Position numbers and translations under genes: made by a program. DNA of 64,000 nt from Roridomyces roridus (lineage: Eukaryota; Basidiomycota; Agaricomycetes; Agaricales; Mycenaceae), in contig JARKIF010000010.1 in NCBI GenBank assembly GCA_029378245.1, positions 1,426,001-1,490,000 on the forward strand. The letters are read 5' to 3'. Positions 31,916-44,375 of this stretch are shown here, piece by piece; position 1 is the stretch's first letter, and every line of letters begins with the position of its first letter. The notes beneath the pieces were generated by a model, which made no database searches, had not been told where the DNA came from, and saw nothing but the letters and a program-made list of their open reading frames with translations.

Positions 31916-34646
31916 CTATTCCTCGCCGCGGGAAAAGCACACACTCCCACCCCAACTCGGCGCGAGTACGTCTTGAGCGGCCATCTGCCAGGTTCCCTCA
32001 AACGTGTCACGTCCGACGAGATGCCCCGAGATGAAGTACGTAGCCAGGCCAATCATGCGGTTGCGCTGCTGCCGTTGTTAGTATGTATACTTGGAAACCA
32101 AATTAAGAAACGCACCGGCCGCATGATGAGCCCGATGAGTCCGTCCCAGGGGCGCACGCGCCCCGAGTACTCAAAGTGGTGCCACGCCGCCCCATGGACT
32201 GGATCTGTCTCCCCGCTAAACACCACGTCCTGCACGCCATCGCACGCCGCTTCCCAGCCCTGGTCAAATCGGTGATCCGCCCACGCTGGCGCGTCCCATT
32301 CTGGCCAGTGGACTTTCAGGGGAGAAATATTGGCACCTTCCACGACCCACCGCGCCCGCTCCCCCCGTTCGCGCTCCCTCTGTACCACACACCCGGGACA
32401 CGTCTCGAGCTGGTGCGCCCCATCACGGACGCGCGCATCGACAAGTGTCTCGTAGACACTCTTGCCCTGGCCCACTCCTGCGCCACGCACTTCAACGCGT
32501 TGATTGCCCAAGCTCACGATATGTGCCCCCGCTGGCAACCACCCCTCGCTCAATCCCTCGTCGCCCGTCGTATCGTCTGCAGATGGTGGGGGCACTGGCG
32601 TCTCGGGATGGAAGCTGTGATGCTCCAAGATCCTCATGTACATTGGCCTCGCCGCCGCCACAAAGTCGTCTCGAGCGAGTCCGCCCTGAGGAAATCTGCC
32701 CTCGTCCTGGGCGATGATGGCATTGTATGGCTGTTCGGAAGGAAGCTACAGTGGACTAATTAGTGAAAGCGGACAGAAAAACGGGCAAGGTCACTCACCA
32801 GCATCGTCCCGCACCAGAGGCCCGCGAAGCTTCCCAGCTCATACACGCGGCTGATCCGCCCCGGTGGTGCGCCACCGCGCTGCTCCCGCTCGTCCTCTGC
32901 GCCATCGCAACCAGAACATAGTCGCCCGCGCCAGACATGCGCTCCCCAGCGTCCAGCATCCTTGATCTCTGATGTATCATCCCCATCTGCCCAAAAGTCG
33001 ACTCCCTCCCCTGCCGGCACCTGGGATTCAAAACGTACTGCGGGCCGTGCGTTCCGCTCGTGCACGTCGGCCTGTGTTGGGCTTATGGGCTGGGAACCCA
33101 GCGCGCCTCCCGCCACCGCCGCTTGCCACCGAGCATCCGCCTCGGCCCGGTCGCGTGGCAGGTGTGGCGGAACACCCATACGTCCGTTCACTTGCAGACG
33201 CGCAAAGTACAAAAGACGCGCGGGTGCCGCGGTAAGGAGGCGGCCTCGAGTCCTGCTTCGACTTCGACTCGTGCTGCGGCGTGGCGTGCCAAGCGGGTAA
33301 ATGGGATATAGGCCGTGATTGGTCGGGATGGTGATCGCACCAGCCTCTGCACCCGATCCAAGCACGGAGGAGAGGAGGGGCACGGTGTAGTGGTGCGGGG
33401 GACAGAGCGCAGAAGGGTACTGTAAGGGCGTTAGTGCGTGTAGGCAGGTGGGCAAGGAAGTAGGTAAAAGAAGCAGAATCAAGATAAGAAGCCTCGACCG
33501 CCGGTGGATGTAGGTGGCGCCCCCACGACCGTTGCGTCGCAAGTGAAATCAAGTAGAGTGGAAACGCACCCGAAAAGGAGCAACGATATAGGGCAACAGA
33601 ATGGTCTGCAGCGCACGACGAGCGTCCTCGGACTCGGCGCGGAGGGTCACTAGAAGTGATAAGACTGGAATAATATGCAGATTAAAAAAGTACACATACA
33701 ACCGTCCTCGAAAAACCACAGAACCCACAATGCGGCGGCACGGTCTTCCGTGTCAAGTGGCCAACCTTTCGTCCATGGGTCATCTTCATCCTCCGCTTCG
33801 CCGTCGGCCGGGGCGGGAGTAGCTCGGTTGGTCGCACGCTCCTCGCCTACTCGGTCAGCAAACTCTGGCAAAAAAAGAGCAGCCAGGAAACACACCGAAT
33901 CTCCCCTCGTACATCCTCTCCTTGACAAAGCGCTGGGCAAAAGTAGAAGCGCCAGCCCATGCGAGCTGACGGCGATTCTTCCCACCCCCGTTCCACCGTG
34001 GCTGGTCCCCCACTGTCACGGAACACAGTCCGAGACCGGCAAGACTGGGCGTTCCTGGGCTGAGGCCGATACTCTCGCGGACCCTTTGGATGTCTGCAGG
34101 GTCCGCAGAAGGTATCGGCGCGCCAGGCCCGCCGTCGAGTAGTAGCATGGCGTAAGCGATGCGCAGTGCCCAGCTCGCAGCAGGCGCATACACGTCACCT
34201 GCACGGAGGACACGGAGTGCGAGTAGGTTTGCACGGAGCAAGGCGAGTTCTGGCGGGACCGGAACTTGATCATGGTCGATGTCGGGAGGCGATAAGGACG
34301 GGTAGACGGATAATGCGAGGGGAAGAGGCTCGGCCGAGGTGAACTTTGCACGGGATATGCTACGCCAAAGGCCCGTGTTTCCCCCTCCGAGGACAGGACG
34401 CCACGTCAGTTGTGTGTAGAGCGTGCGACACGTGGATAGCAGGGGGAGGACTGCAGGAGGCCCGAGATTGGGCGGGGTGGTCGAGACGTAGAGAGCGATG
34501 AGAGAGAGCAGCTCGGACGGCAAAGCGAGCAACGGGCTGAGTGGGCGAGGACTGGGCGTCCAGGAACGTGATGATGACGCCACCGACGGGCTGGATGGAG
34601 GCGTCGCTGCTGGGGACGGCGACGGCCTTTTTTTGGGTCTGTCCAT
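31916..34646 (-). CDS. Large F-box protein (about 798 aa)
   Basis: Exons 33896-34646, 33703-33864, 33570-33649, 32799-33419, 32116-32745 and 31916-32068. After a Pro/Ser-rich N-terminus comes an F-box-like helix set (LLALPSELLSLIALYVS ... LLSTCRTLYTQLTWRPVL), then a long conserved region ending in segments that resemble a ligand-binding or lectin-like C-terminal domain of basidiomycete F-box proteins (KVHWPEWDAPAWADHRF, WHHFEYSGRVRPWDGL, RDTFEGTWQMAAQ). The first intron (33865-33895) would be only 31 nt, GTGTGT to a pyrimidine tract and CCAG; without it the frame breaks. ATG 34646 is preferred to 34775 because a TATATA motif lies between them. Probable SCF ubiquitin-ligase adaptor; substrate unknown. 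Confidence 0.75.
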
Positions 34647-34685
34647 TGTAATATGGGGCTCGTATCGGGTCTGGGGCTGGGGTGG

Positions 34686-34691
34686 TATATA
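34686..34691 (-). promoter_or_regulatory. TATA box of the large F-box gene
   Basis: TATATA on the minus strand, about 40 nt before ATG 34646. It would fall inside the coding region if the upstream ATG 34775 were used, so it argues for the downstream start. Confidence 0.4.
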
Positions 34692-34978
34692 ACTCGCATC
34701 GAGTAACGTTAGGGCGGAGATGGAAAAAGGATCGGTTGATCTGGATCTACGGACGGCGTCTTCCAACACGCTCATCTCACAGGGTCATTCACTCCGCGAT
34801 CTGGCCAAGCCCAGGCTGCTTGCATAATCAATACCCACACACAACTTTGTCTCTCGGACGAGACGGCCTCCTCTGCAGACTGCCGGCATCCACCAGCGGC
34901 GAACACTCGAAAAAGTGGCGTTTAGGTATGCTCCGCAGGGCCAGGCCCTTTTTTTTAAAAAAAGTCACCCTCGTTGCC

Positions 34979-35704
34979 GGATAATTCTATTGAGAAACCC
35001 CGGTTGCGGGCAGAAACCCCCCGTTAAAAATAGATTCTACATGGAAACCCGGGCTGTGAGTTTCGGCAGGGGTGTGGCAAACTTTGATGTGGCTGCACAC
35101 GGACCTCTCAGTCGGCATTAACAAGATCCTCACATGGATGTTTCAAGTCTCGAGAGCAAGATGTGCCCCGTGCAAGTATGTACGTCTAAGACTCAATTGA
35201 GAGCCGAGACGATTGATGAGCCCTGGGCGACGCACGTCGCAGACTCAACGGCGCAGACTCATTGAATCCGTGATGGCTGAGACACTGGCATACCTTCAAG
35301 TCTCGTTTTTTATTCTTTCCTGGCTTGCCAACAGCATAGTACGATGATTAAAAACAGAGTCGTCACAAGTGCTGTGACAGCAGGTAAGGCTGCAGGGAGG
35401 AGCCGACGCACGACTGATGCGCCATCAACGCGCCCGCCAACCTCTTGGCTCCCTCTATGATCAGGAGCATCACGACAATCATCCAGTGTTACTTACCTAC
35501 ATACAAAAAGAATTAACATGGACTACGGTGTTTGGACTCATGAGTAGAATTGGTATGCCATGCCGAGACATGCCGCTGGCGGCAGAGTTGCCGATCAAAA
35601 TTGATCCAATCGAAGAAACCCCTCCTCAAAATATTTTACAAATTTGGGGCTTCTATATAAGGGGGGTTTCTGTGTGCACCCCGGGTTTCTCAATAGAATT
35701 ATCC
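34979..35704. mobile_element. Mutator-like MITE, 726 bp, with 9-bp target duplication
   Basis: Terminal inverted repeats start GGATAATTCTATTGAGAAAC at 34979 and occur inverted at the right end (to 35704); similarity continues inward for roughly 50 bp with gaps. The element is flanked by perfect 9-bp direct repeats CTCGTTGCC at 34970-34978 and 35705-35713. A 9-bp duplication is the hallmark of MULE transposition. The inside has no transposase frame, so movement would depend on an enzyme supplied from elsewhere. Confidence 0.85.
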
Positions 35705-35713
35705 CTCGTTGCC

Positions 35714-37875
35714 GCTCCACTACACCAGATTTTGAGACTGAGGTCCCCGTCTCCGTAATAGACTAGTAAGCATAATTCTGGCGGGAAATAAGGAATGAAA
35801 TTGAATCAGGAACTGAAAATATCTTTGACAAGTAAACTGCAGCAGGACAACTCCGTCGAGGTGGCCCCTATTGGTCAGATAAGATAAGATTATAATCGAG
35901 AGAATATTTTTACACCCGTCGGAAACGCGGATTCCATCCTCCGTCCGTGTCCCCAACCAACGCCGCCAACTTGTGTTGGTGGCTCCTCAATTGACTATAC
36001 CTGTTCTTCCTCTCCGACACTTACGTTTACATAGCCGCCTGTGTTCTCCGCCCATATGACATGACTCCCCCGCGGAAGCCTCATCATGGGCGGCTGCAGA
36101 CGCGGGCAAGTCAACGGGCATCGGCGGGTGCAGTGTTGTTATTTTTCGCGGAGTGTTAATTGAGACTCGGGCTGATAGAAGGGCGTTGGGGATGGCTTGT
36201 TATATCCCTCATTCACAGGCTGTTGCCAAAACAGAGGAAACGAGGGACGGAGCGAGTAATGCGGCGGCATCGAATACTCTTGTCGTCCGTCCATCTGACA
36301 ACTGTCTGGCGGGCCAATTCAGTTGGTAGTAGTAAGGATGGAAAAGGACTCATTACCTTACATACTTACATGGACCCACGGATGATTTCAAGAGTCCTGT
36401 CTCTCGCATTCCTCGCCACGGGCCGGGAAATTGGCCAGCAGCGTACGTGCATGCCTGTTTCCTGACATCCGCATTCGATCAGATCAAGTCCACTCCCTGT
36501 CAGTGCGGACATGGAAGACGAGAAAGCAACGAGATGATGATGGCCGCTATTTCCGCGATGCCCTCGAACACCTGATTGATACCCAGTATTCCCTTCCTAG
36601 GAGATCGACGTCAGCTGGTTGCCTTTTTTGGTGTGGTATGAATGAACGGACATACGACGGCACCTTCGAGACTCGGGGTGGCTATACCAGGCATTACCCG
36701 CCGCACGGGAGCTAGGCGCGATTGGCCTGGAGTTCAAGATATTCCGGCACGGCGACCTCTCATGCGCCAATAATAAGGTGACGCCGGCGGTCTTGGTGGA
36801 GGATCCTCCGTGCTGTTCGCCGCGGCAAGTCAGTCTTCAAGTCCCCCAACCAACGAGAGTCGTGGGTTAGACTTGCCAAGAACCAATTGCCGCTTGACCT
36901 ATGATTGGATTGAAATTGCCTCCACCGATGCCGGGCTGCAGGTGTGACAGAGTCCGCGACCCATTTACAGGAAAGACTGGGAGGAAACACCAGGCCGTGC
37001 GGCATGAGCAAAGCGCCACTTCTTGAAATACTGCGACCGACCCACCCTTGTTCGGAACACTATTCGAAGACACGAAGCGACTTTTAGGGGGTGGACGCTC
37101 GAGTGGTGTACAGGGTGCATGTAACGTCCACAAGTGGGACAACACAAGTTGGCCGTTGATCCAAACTGCAAAGTGTGTCGGTGACAACCCACTGTTCCCC
37201 GTCGGTCAAAGATACCTCTTTCATCGAGTTTCACCAAGAGAATCAATTCAATCCCTCCACCCGACGTCCTTGTTCGGATTCCGGTTTATGCGAGCTGGCA
37301 ACACGACATCGGAGAATCTGCTCAATTTAATGCAATGTTTTTCTTTTCAGGAACACCCAGGAACACCGTCGCTGCCCCTCGGGCGGTCCCGAAGCCATGG
37401 CTTCAGTCGAATTTTCGAAAGTCCCTTCAGATTGTTGAGGTACCTGTTGAACTCGCTAATACAGAGCGGTGAACGAAAATTCCAGATTGGAAGGAAACAG
37501 CGTAGGGTTTCCGCAGTGGGAGGTACAAGCAAACTGAGCTACTTACCGGGTGCCTTGGCGGGAGATAAGCTACCGACGGATCACCAGCTGACATAATGGG
37601 GCTACGCTTGCTCTCAACCACCAGGTCCATCGTCGCGTCGCAGAGGCCCATTTTCGCGTATCTGTACCGCCAACTTCGTCGCCGCTATCTCATCGGCAGC
37701 TTCCACTTTTATCCCTCGCATCCTCTAAGACCCCGATTGAGAATCGCCCGAATCGCGCTCAATCACGCTCAATCGCCCAAACTACCTTCCCTCTGGATTG
37801 CAAACATGAGCGCCATGTAAATTCTATTTGTCTACAACTATTCTAGAGATAAAGCATACCAACTGTCGCCATTGG
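35714..37875. other. Intergenic stretch, no gene supported
   Basis: About 2.2 kb. Several open frames of 80-180 codons overlap on both strands (for example 37048-37596 plus, 36965-37246 minus with a CCPTC motif), but none has recognisable motifs or splice structure. Possibly decayed genes or repeats. Confidence 0.4.
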
Positions 37876-39707
37876 TCAACAATCTACGACATCCCGCTGT
37901 CCCATGGCCCCTTCCTCCTGCGTCGTCTCACAAATCAAGTCAAATCCGGATAATACGGTGCCCACGGACATTGGCCAAGTCGTCACAGACCATGCTGCAT
38001 AGCACTGCATCAACCATTCCGATGCCGAGGTGCTCTCATCGCTGCGCATCAACGCGGTGAGTACCGTATACGCCACCGAATCTGCCCAGCATCCTATTCT
38101 CGACGCACAAACATCGCAACAACTCGGCTCAGTCGCGAAAATCGCCACGCGTCGAATGGCTGCTGCCCGGGCGGCCACAAGGGAAGCGAACGCAGCGGAC
38201 GGAAGCTCTGTGGCGGAATGCAATTCGTCTGTTTCGAAGGCGTTCAAGGCTACTTGGAATTGCGGTGTGCATGCGTCGCAGAGATTCGGCTGCATCAGAT
38301 GGGCCATATCTGGTGCGGGGCAAGGTCGGTGGACGATCGCCACACGCGGAACCAGTGTCTTTTCGACTCCCGGAATCGTTGCTCGGACCCAGAGCTCTTC
38401 GACTGGCACGGTATCTCCGTCTGGAAGGACACGCGGCTGGGCGGCCATCTCGAGAATGTTCTTGGCTCTGGGGTCCTTGGAACGCAACAGCTGCCGGGTA
38501 TACTTCACAAACCGCTCCCATGTTCTATAGCGTCCGTTGAAAGGGGCCCAGACAGACATTCCAAAGATGGAGTTATCCCCAAAGAGGGCGAGCTCGTCGC
38601 TCTCGACCGCACGACGCGCCCGTCTGTCCATGATAGTCGTCGCGAAAGCAATGTGGACATCGTATTGGGTGACTTGCGCCTCCATGTACATCGCAGCCGA
38701 CAGGGCGTTGGACGTCAAGCGGTCGTAAAGGAGATCGAAGCAGTGCCCGAGGAATAACGCCGCAAACATGGGGCCCTTGGTTTCTGTGTATACCGAAGCC
38801 GGCTCGTAGGCGAAAGGCCCCAAGCTGCCACAATCTCCGACTAACGCCACCAACCAGTCCGCAGGTGAAATGTCGCGTGGACCCAAGTTGGCTTTATCGT
38901 TGCCCCCAGCGATCCACTTTTCGTTGATTTGACGGACGTATATTTGGACGTCCAGGTTTAAGAATGACGCTAGTGCGACGCCTCGCATGCGACCATCGTT
39001 GCCTGCGATGCAGGCTCTACCGAGATCCATGGCGTGAGCGAATCCCCGTGCGTAAGTCTTATTCCGGTCATAGTCATAATCGACGGTGCCTACAGACACA
39101 TTAGCTGTATCCCAGGAACGACGAAAAAAATACCTAGAAGGGCCAACGCATCGCAAGTGTCCAGATCCTCCCGTGCGATCGTTTTTCTATGTGCACCGAG
39201 CCATGCGAATGACGCGCACGGACTCATCTCTGCGAATTGCGTGTTGGACCATTTCCGCTCCGTATACTCGGAGCTCGCCATCCATTCCTTGCCCCCGAGA
39301 CTCTTGGCCCCTACATGGTAAATCGAATCCCGCACCATATCTCGTGTGATAGTCATGCGAAGGTCCGTACTGGGACCGCGCTGATCCTTGACTGGGCGGA
39401 TGTCGGTATACACCGCAATGCATCTGAGGACGTCGTCTACGAGCTGGACGGGGAAGTTGGAGGATGGGGGAGTGAGGTCGGCGAGGAGTTTCCATCCTGC
39501 GAAATATCCGTGGGTGGTGCAACGCGCTCGGACTAGGTCGGCGACGCATGCATTAAGTTTGCTGATTGGCATGGCGGCGTACTCCCTTTCTGGCTTTCCG
39601 GTGTACAGAGCGATACTCTCTGCCCGCGACCAGGGAGTTGTCGCCGCGCATATGATGCACAACACGGATTCCAGGGTAGGCGAATTAAAAGTTGGCTGAG
39701 TCTGCAT
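37876..39707 (-). CDS. Hypothetical protein (595 aa), two exons
   Basis: Exons 39134-39707 and 37876-39089 with a 44-nt intron (GTATTT ... TGTAG), phase consistent. Start at ATG 39707 (MQTQPTFNSPTLESVLCI). The protein is largely helical: SKLNACVADLVRARCTTHGY, LGPFAYEPASVYTETKGPM, FLGHCFDLLYDRLTSNAL, MYMEAQVTQYDVHIAF. Two cysteine clusters lie near the C-terminus (LCDACTP and CCDVCASRIGC), a possible metal site. There is no signal peptide and no clear membrane segment. No family recognised; length, an intact frame and clean splice sites support a real gene. Isolated between empty DNA and the transporter cluster. Confidence 0.6.
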
Positions 39708-40298
39708 GTTTCTGGCGAGTGAACGGATATCCTTCGTCTTAAATACCAACTTTGGCACGGTCGGTCTTCGCCGTCGCACCGGGAACTTCGGAAACTTCTT
39801 TGTCGTTTTACCCTGACCCAGTCAACTATTCAATATAATGAAGAAAGGGCGGATGTTGCCTGGTTTCGCACATGTCGGACAAACAAAGTGAACAGAAGCA
39901 CTTCGAGCCAGGATTGCTTCTGGGATTTGGGGCGATCTGGAGTAGCTTTTCGTCTCAAGATTATCACTTGGCAAATGTCCATTGCGAGAGAAATATCGAT
40001 GTTAAAACGTACGGAATTTTGAACATTGAACCTCCCGCATATTACTCTGACGTGTGTGGGCCTGGTCTGGTAGCCCTGGTCCCGGACTCGGTGGATAACT
40101 ATCAAATATGAGAGATATACTTAGTCCGCAATTCACTGGCGCCACCCAATTTTTCTTGTCATTCATCCTGTCGGACACCCGTGGTCGATGGAAGAAGTTT
40201 AACTCTTTTGTGTGCTCTAAAATTTGGCTGCTTGTCGATAAATACAGGGAGAGAATACACTAGTTCCATAAATAATCAGTGGCATAAATACTTCAACA

Positions 40299-42396
40299 TC
40301 ACCGAAGCTCCCGCCCAAGTTGCCGACATATCATAAATGCGATGAATGCCCAAAGGGCTCCCAGTCTGGGGAATATATGGTAAGGCCGGGGATGACCGAC
40401 TGGTGAGACGCACCGAAATATGTAAACGACCGAGTTTTGTTTTTCTCCCAGAGAGTCGGAAGCGCGCCCAAGGGCCGCGGGCATCTCAACTTCAAGTTCC
40501 ACAGAAGAAGTCACACTGTCACCGGAATCAAACAGCGTGAATACGATCGCGGAAAGAATGGTGGCAATAAACTGAGGTATCACGATGAAGATGTTGTGAA
40601 TTCCCTGCAGCGAGTGAGACAAGTGATAAAAAGTTCGTCTAGCACTCACCAAGATGACGCCCGCTTGGGCACTGAGGTTTCGTCCGTCTCCGCTGGGCGC
40701 AGGTTCTAGCTCCTTGATATCCTCGAATAATGGTGTGTGCATTTCTAGGCGGTCCAGTTCATCCCGCACACCCGCGGACGATGGTTCCGGATCGAGTGAC
40801 ATTGGTGTGCAGTTCAATATCGCCTCCGCAAGCTATCATGAATTAGATGGAAACTTTCTTCTAACCCAAAAAAATACCAGTGAGAACGGTGCCCATTGTG
40901 TCACGGCCCAGGGAATGCCGGTCAGCGCAGTGAGGAATATCGCGCCGTCGACGGTGGTCACAAAGCTGGATCCGAATCAGTGATATCGGCCAAAGGACGA
41001 GCGAACAAAACACACCACGTTCCGAGCATACACAAAGCAAATAACAGATGGGATCCCGCCCAGAGAGTACTCAGTGGGAACTTGAAGCATTCGGGAATAA
41101 TAGTACCTATCGTTCCTCGACTGCGCCCCGACGCTGCGAACAAGGGCAATAGTAAATTGGTCAGGAGCGCAAGGACGGCCGAGAAGAATAAGCCGCGTGA
41201 GCCGAGCCGTGTTCCTTCAGCGACGATATCCGACGGTGTGCCGACGGCGAGTGCTGAACGGGCATAGAGATCGTTGATGTACATCGTCGTGTAGAAAAGC
41301 ACGGGGAACCAGCCGAGCCAGGCGCTACCCGGAAATCAGTGGTAGTTAATTCCATGAATAAAGGAGCATACAAGAATTGCACCATAAACTGCGAAATGGC
41401 ATCAGTTTTGCACTGGGAGGTTCAAAGCAGCGTACAATTTGTCGGATGGCACGGGGAAGAGTAGGTATACTGTAGAATATTTCCCTGATTTCAGTCCGGA
41501 ACGATAGACGTGGTTGCCTGAAAATCAGGTCAATACCACTACCGATTTTGACTCGAAACCTTACTCGGCAGTTCTAACCAAAACTTTCTCTTCAACCAGC
41601 ATTGCCGTCGTAATATGGCCACCCAAGAGGAGCGCAGATGTGATGATGGAGAGGACTTGAAGTTCGGAAGATCCCAAGGAAGGGAGCAAAAAGGGTAGGT
41701 CGAGGTTTCCACTAGGGTTTGTTGAGTATGATACAGACCCGCGGGGCGAGAGCTCACACGAAAAAGCCAAAGAGGCTTCCCACCCCGAGCATGGACGCTG
41801 CCCATGCATTTCCGGAGGCTTGCATCGAGGATGGGAGGGTGTCAACCAAGAGGGCGCGGTCCACGGCCTGGACAGCATTTATTGAAAAATCTATGAAGTA
41901 TATGGACAATATCGCGAGCCATCGTGTGACGACATCGTTCTGGAAGTAAGTGAATACCGGGATGGGAATGGGGAAAGGATTGCGCACCATAGAGTTCCCA
42001 TACCCTGTAAATACGGCGGCAAATTCACGAGTGTAACCCAAAAGAAGCAGGCTTGCTACACTCAAAGCGCAGCCACCTAGCATATATGGTCGTCTCCGTC
42101 CCCAGCGCGAAGTGGAATTATCCGCCAAGACTCCAATCAGTGGCTGGATCAAGAATCCAGACAGAGGACCCGCGAGGAAGACGATGGCCATATTGGACTT
42201 TGTGAGACCCAGGGAAAGAAGGTAGGGTGAAGCTGCCGCGAGCGGGTCAGATACGTGGACGAACGGGAGAGCCAGCGCGCGCACCGTAGGATACTTCCAC
42301 GGACCATAGAATCTGGACACCGAGGAGGCCAATGGTGAGAATAGGAAGGTGGGCCCATCTGGGTCCGTGTATGCGGGGACCGAAACCTGGAGTCAT
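40299..42396 (-). CDS. Sucrose/alpha-glucoside H+ symporter (MFS, GPH/SUT-like)
   Basis: Twelve-TM proton-coupled sugar carrier of the plasma membrane. Exons 42285-42396, 41758-42232, 41565-41711, 41436-41484, 41372-41388, 41016-41324, 40878-40965, 40650-40832, 40414-40604, 40299-40365; phases all agree (545 aa). A further in-frame 48-nt intron is likely at 41940-41987, giving about 529 aa. Motifs: start ILTIGLLGVQILWSVEVSYA, SPYLLSLGLTKSNMAIV, GVLADNSTSRWGRRRPYMLG (the SUT loop motif), FSINAVQAVDRALLVD, then EEIFYSIPTLPRAIRQI, FAWLGWFPVLFYTT and GIPWAVTQWAPFSLLAEAI, all as in fungal sucrose/maltose carriers. Exon 41372-41388 is a 17-nt micro-exon. Substrate is a family inference (sucrose, maltose or related). 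Confidence 0.88.
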
Positions 42397-42612
42397 CGTA
42401 GGGTAGGGTAAGTCGCTGGTCGTCTGCCAGCAGGCTGCGGGCAGTGTCTGAGGCTCTGACCCGCTTTACGGTGAGACGACATCAGATGACAGCATTCCGA
42501 AAATGCCGTCAGATGCCGTAGCGTTTGGAACCAACTGCCTGGCTCAAAACGGATAGATATACAGTGGAGTATGGCTACAGCTTTCTCGTGTACAATGTTG
42601 CATTCTTAAAAG

Positions 42613-43942
42613 TTACACCATCTCCAAAAAATTGGGTTTCCCAGATAGAGGCCGCAGGTGTAGCACCTTGTCATCCTCGGGATCGCCTCCTGCCCTGAAG
42701 CTGTCGACACTGTCGACGGTCTTTCCGCGCCCAACACGCAGAACGATGATGGTGGGGGCTATTCCCTGAAACTGATTTTAGGGCAGGAATGTAACGATGT
42801 ACGTCAACTCACCACTATCTGCGCTAGGGCGGCGAATATGACCACCTAAAGCGCTGGTCAGTACTCGGCGATATAACTGTTATTTCACTGACAGTAGACG
42901 ATGGCGCGATGCCCATAAACATGAGATACAATACCCCAGGTGTGACATAAAGCGCGCCGGACTCTAATCTGCGATCAAATCAGCAAGCGGAAGTCGAACA
43001 AGAAAAGGCAACCAACATCATCGCGACAACCGTCCTGTACTGCTTGACCACCTCAGGACCCATGATTTCCCGTGCACCCCGGGCGATCCACCATATTCGC
43101 CCAGCTTGCGTTCTGTCAAGAATGGAAGCAATACGAAAAGTAACACTCACCTGTCAGCGCCATCAACAAGACATTGGTGAGGACCGAAAAGGTGAGGGAG
43201 AGGGGGAAGAGCCAGGTGATGAATAGAAATTCAGCGATGTCGTCCATGCCGCATGTGATTACGCTGGCATATCCCAGGCCTCCAAATTCAACTTGAGTCG
43301 TTGGAGGAAGACATGAAGAACAGCACGCACCACCTGCGGTGATCAGGAAAAGAATCGGTACGACAATAATTCGTTTGCTGCGGTCCCAGATACAGTAACA
43401 GCGGTAGATCTAGCTGCTTATTAGTCCGCTTCATAAAAAGATGTTTGACGCACAAAAATTCCGTCTGCAATGAGGCTTGATCCACTCAGTACCGGTGTTT
43501 GGAAACTGGCCAACGGAGACGCACTTGTTGGTAATATATAGCGCGCCCATCGCAATGTTGATCTTGTCCCACTCCCGCGGAGCCAAACAGGAGTGGTGGA
43601 GGAGCTCCAACATCAGCTCAGCAGCATTGACCAGCTGCAGGACGACATGGAACGTGGAGGAACAGAATATGACCGAGACCGCGACGGTGAGAGAGCGTCG
43701 GTATGGGATGTTGCTACCACGAAGTGCTTTTATGCAGAACCAGAAAAGGACGACATAGACCCCTGCAAGGTTCTGTGAGGTGAAGAGTAGGGGTGAATGA
43801 AGACGACGGACCGTATAGAAACGACTCTCCCTAAATGCATAATAAAACTTGAGACAAGGAATGGAGACAAGGAAGCACGCACCGCTGCACAGTAGAGGGT
43901 AAGCGCCAGGCTCCAGTAGATATCCTTCTTGCGTCCTGGCAT
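42613..43942 (-). CDS. Seven-TM basidiomycete membrane protein
   Basis: Uncharacterised but widespread basidiomycete membrane family (my recollection of the motif pattern; no domain name asserted). Start at ATG 43942 (MPGRKKDIYWSLALTLYCA). A central exon 43525-43772 holds NLAGVYVVLFWFCIKA and STFHVVLQLVNAAELM, spliced to NLIADGIFIYRCYCIWDRSKR, the family hallmark. Later exons give DDIAEFLFITWLFPLSLTF, GRIWWIARGAREIMG, LESGALYVTPGVLYLMFMG and VVIFAALAQIV. The tail ends KPNFLEMV at 42613. At least eight short exons; the junction after exon 1 is uncertain. The gene is head-to-tail with the sucrose carrier, 216 bp apart. Receptor or transport roles are both conceivable; no evidence for either. 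Confidence 0.72.
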
Positions 43943-44375
43943 AGGACGAACACGCAGCAAGAGGGGACAGATCAACTTGTCTGCTCAATCCATCCGGGAC
44001 AAGTGGTCTATATAAGATCGAGGTTGGCCCCGCAACGCATGAGGAGGGAGGGGATCTCTAGGCAATGCTGATGAGGCATTAAATGACCAAAGAAACGCAC
44101 AGCGACTATCAAATTGGATCGCCGCCGCAATGGTTGTTGCTTGGTTGTTGCTGTCCACGCTGCCTGCCATCTTTCTATTTTGTTCCGCGTATCGGGGCTG
44201 CCAGATTTCCGTCTCATGGGTGTTCTAGGCCTGATGAGAGTAGGCTGCTATCTGCGATGAGCGCAATACGTGTGCATGGTTGGTCAGAACGCAGCAGGAA
44301 AGCAGCGAGATCAAATGGTGTAGATCAGACCCATTTGTCAGCCAATCAGTCTCTGTGCTCCTTCCTCCTTCCGAA

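Noticed and set aside
37048..37596. 182-codon open frame on the plus strand
   Set aside because: No recognisable domain, and overlapping frames of similar length on the other strand; not enough to call a gene.
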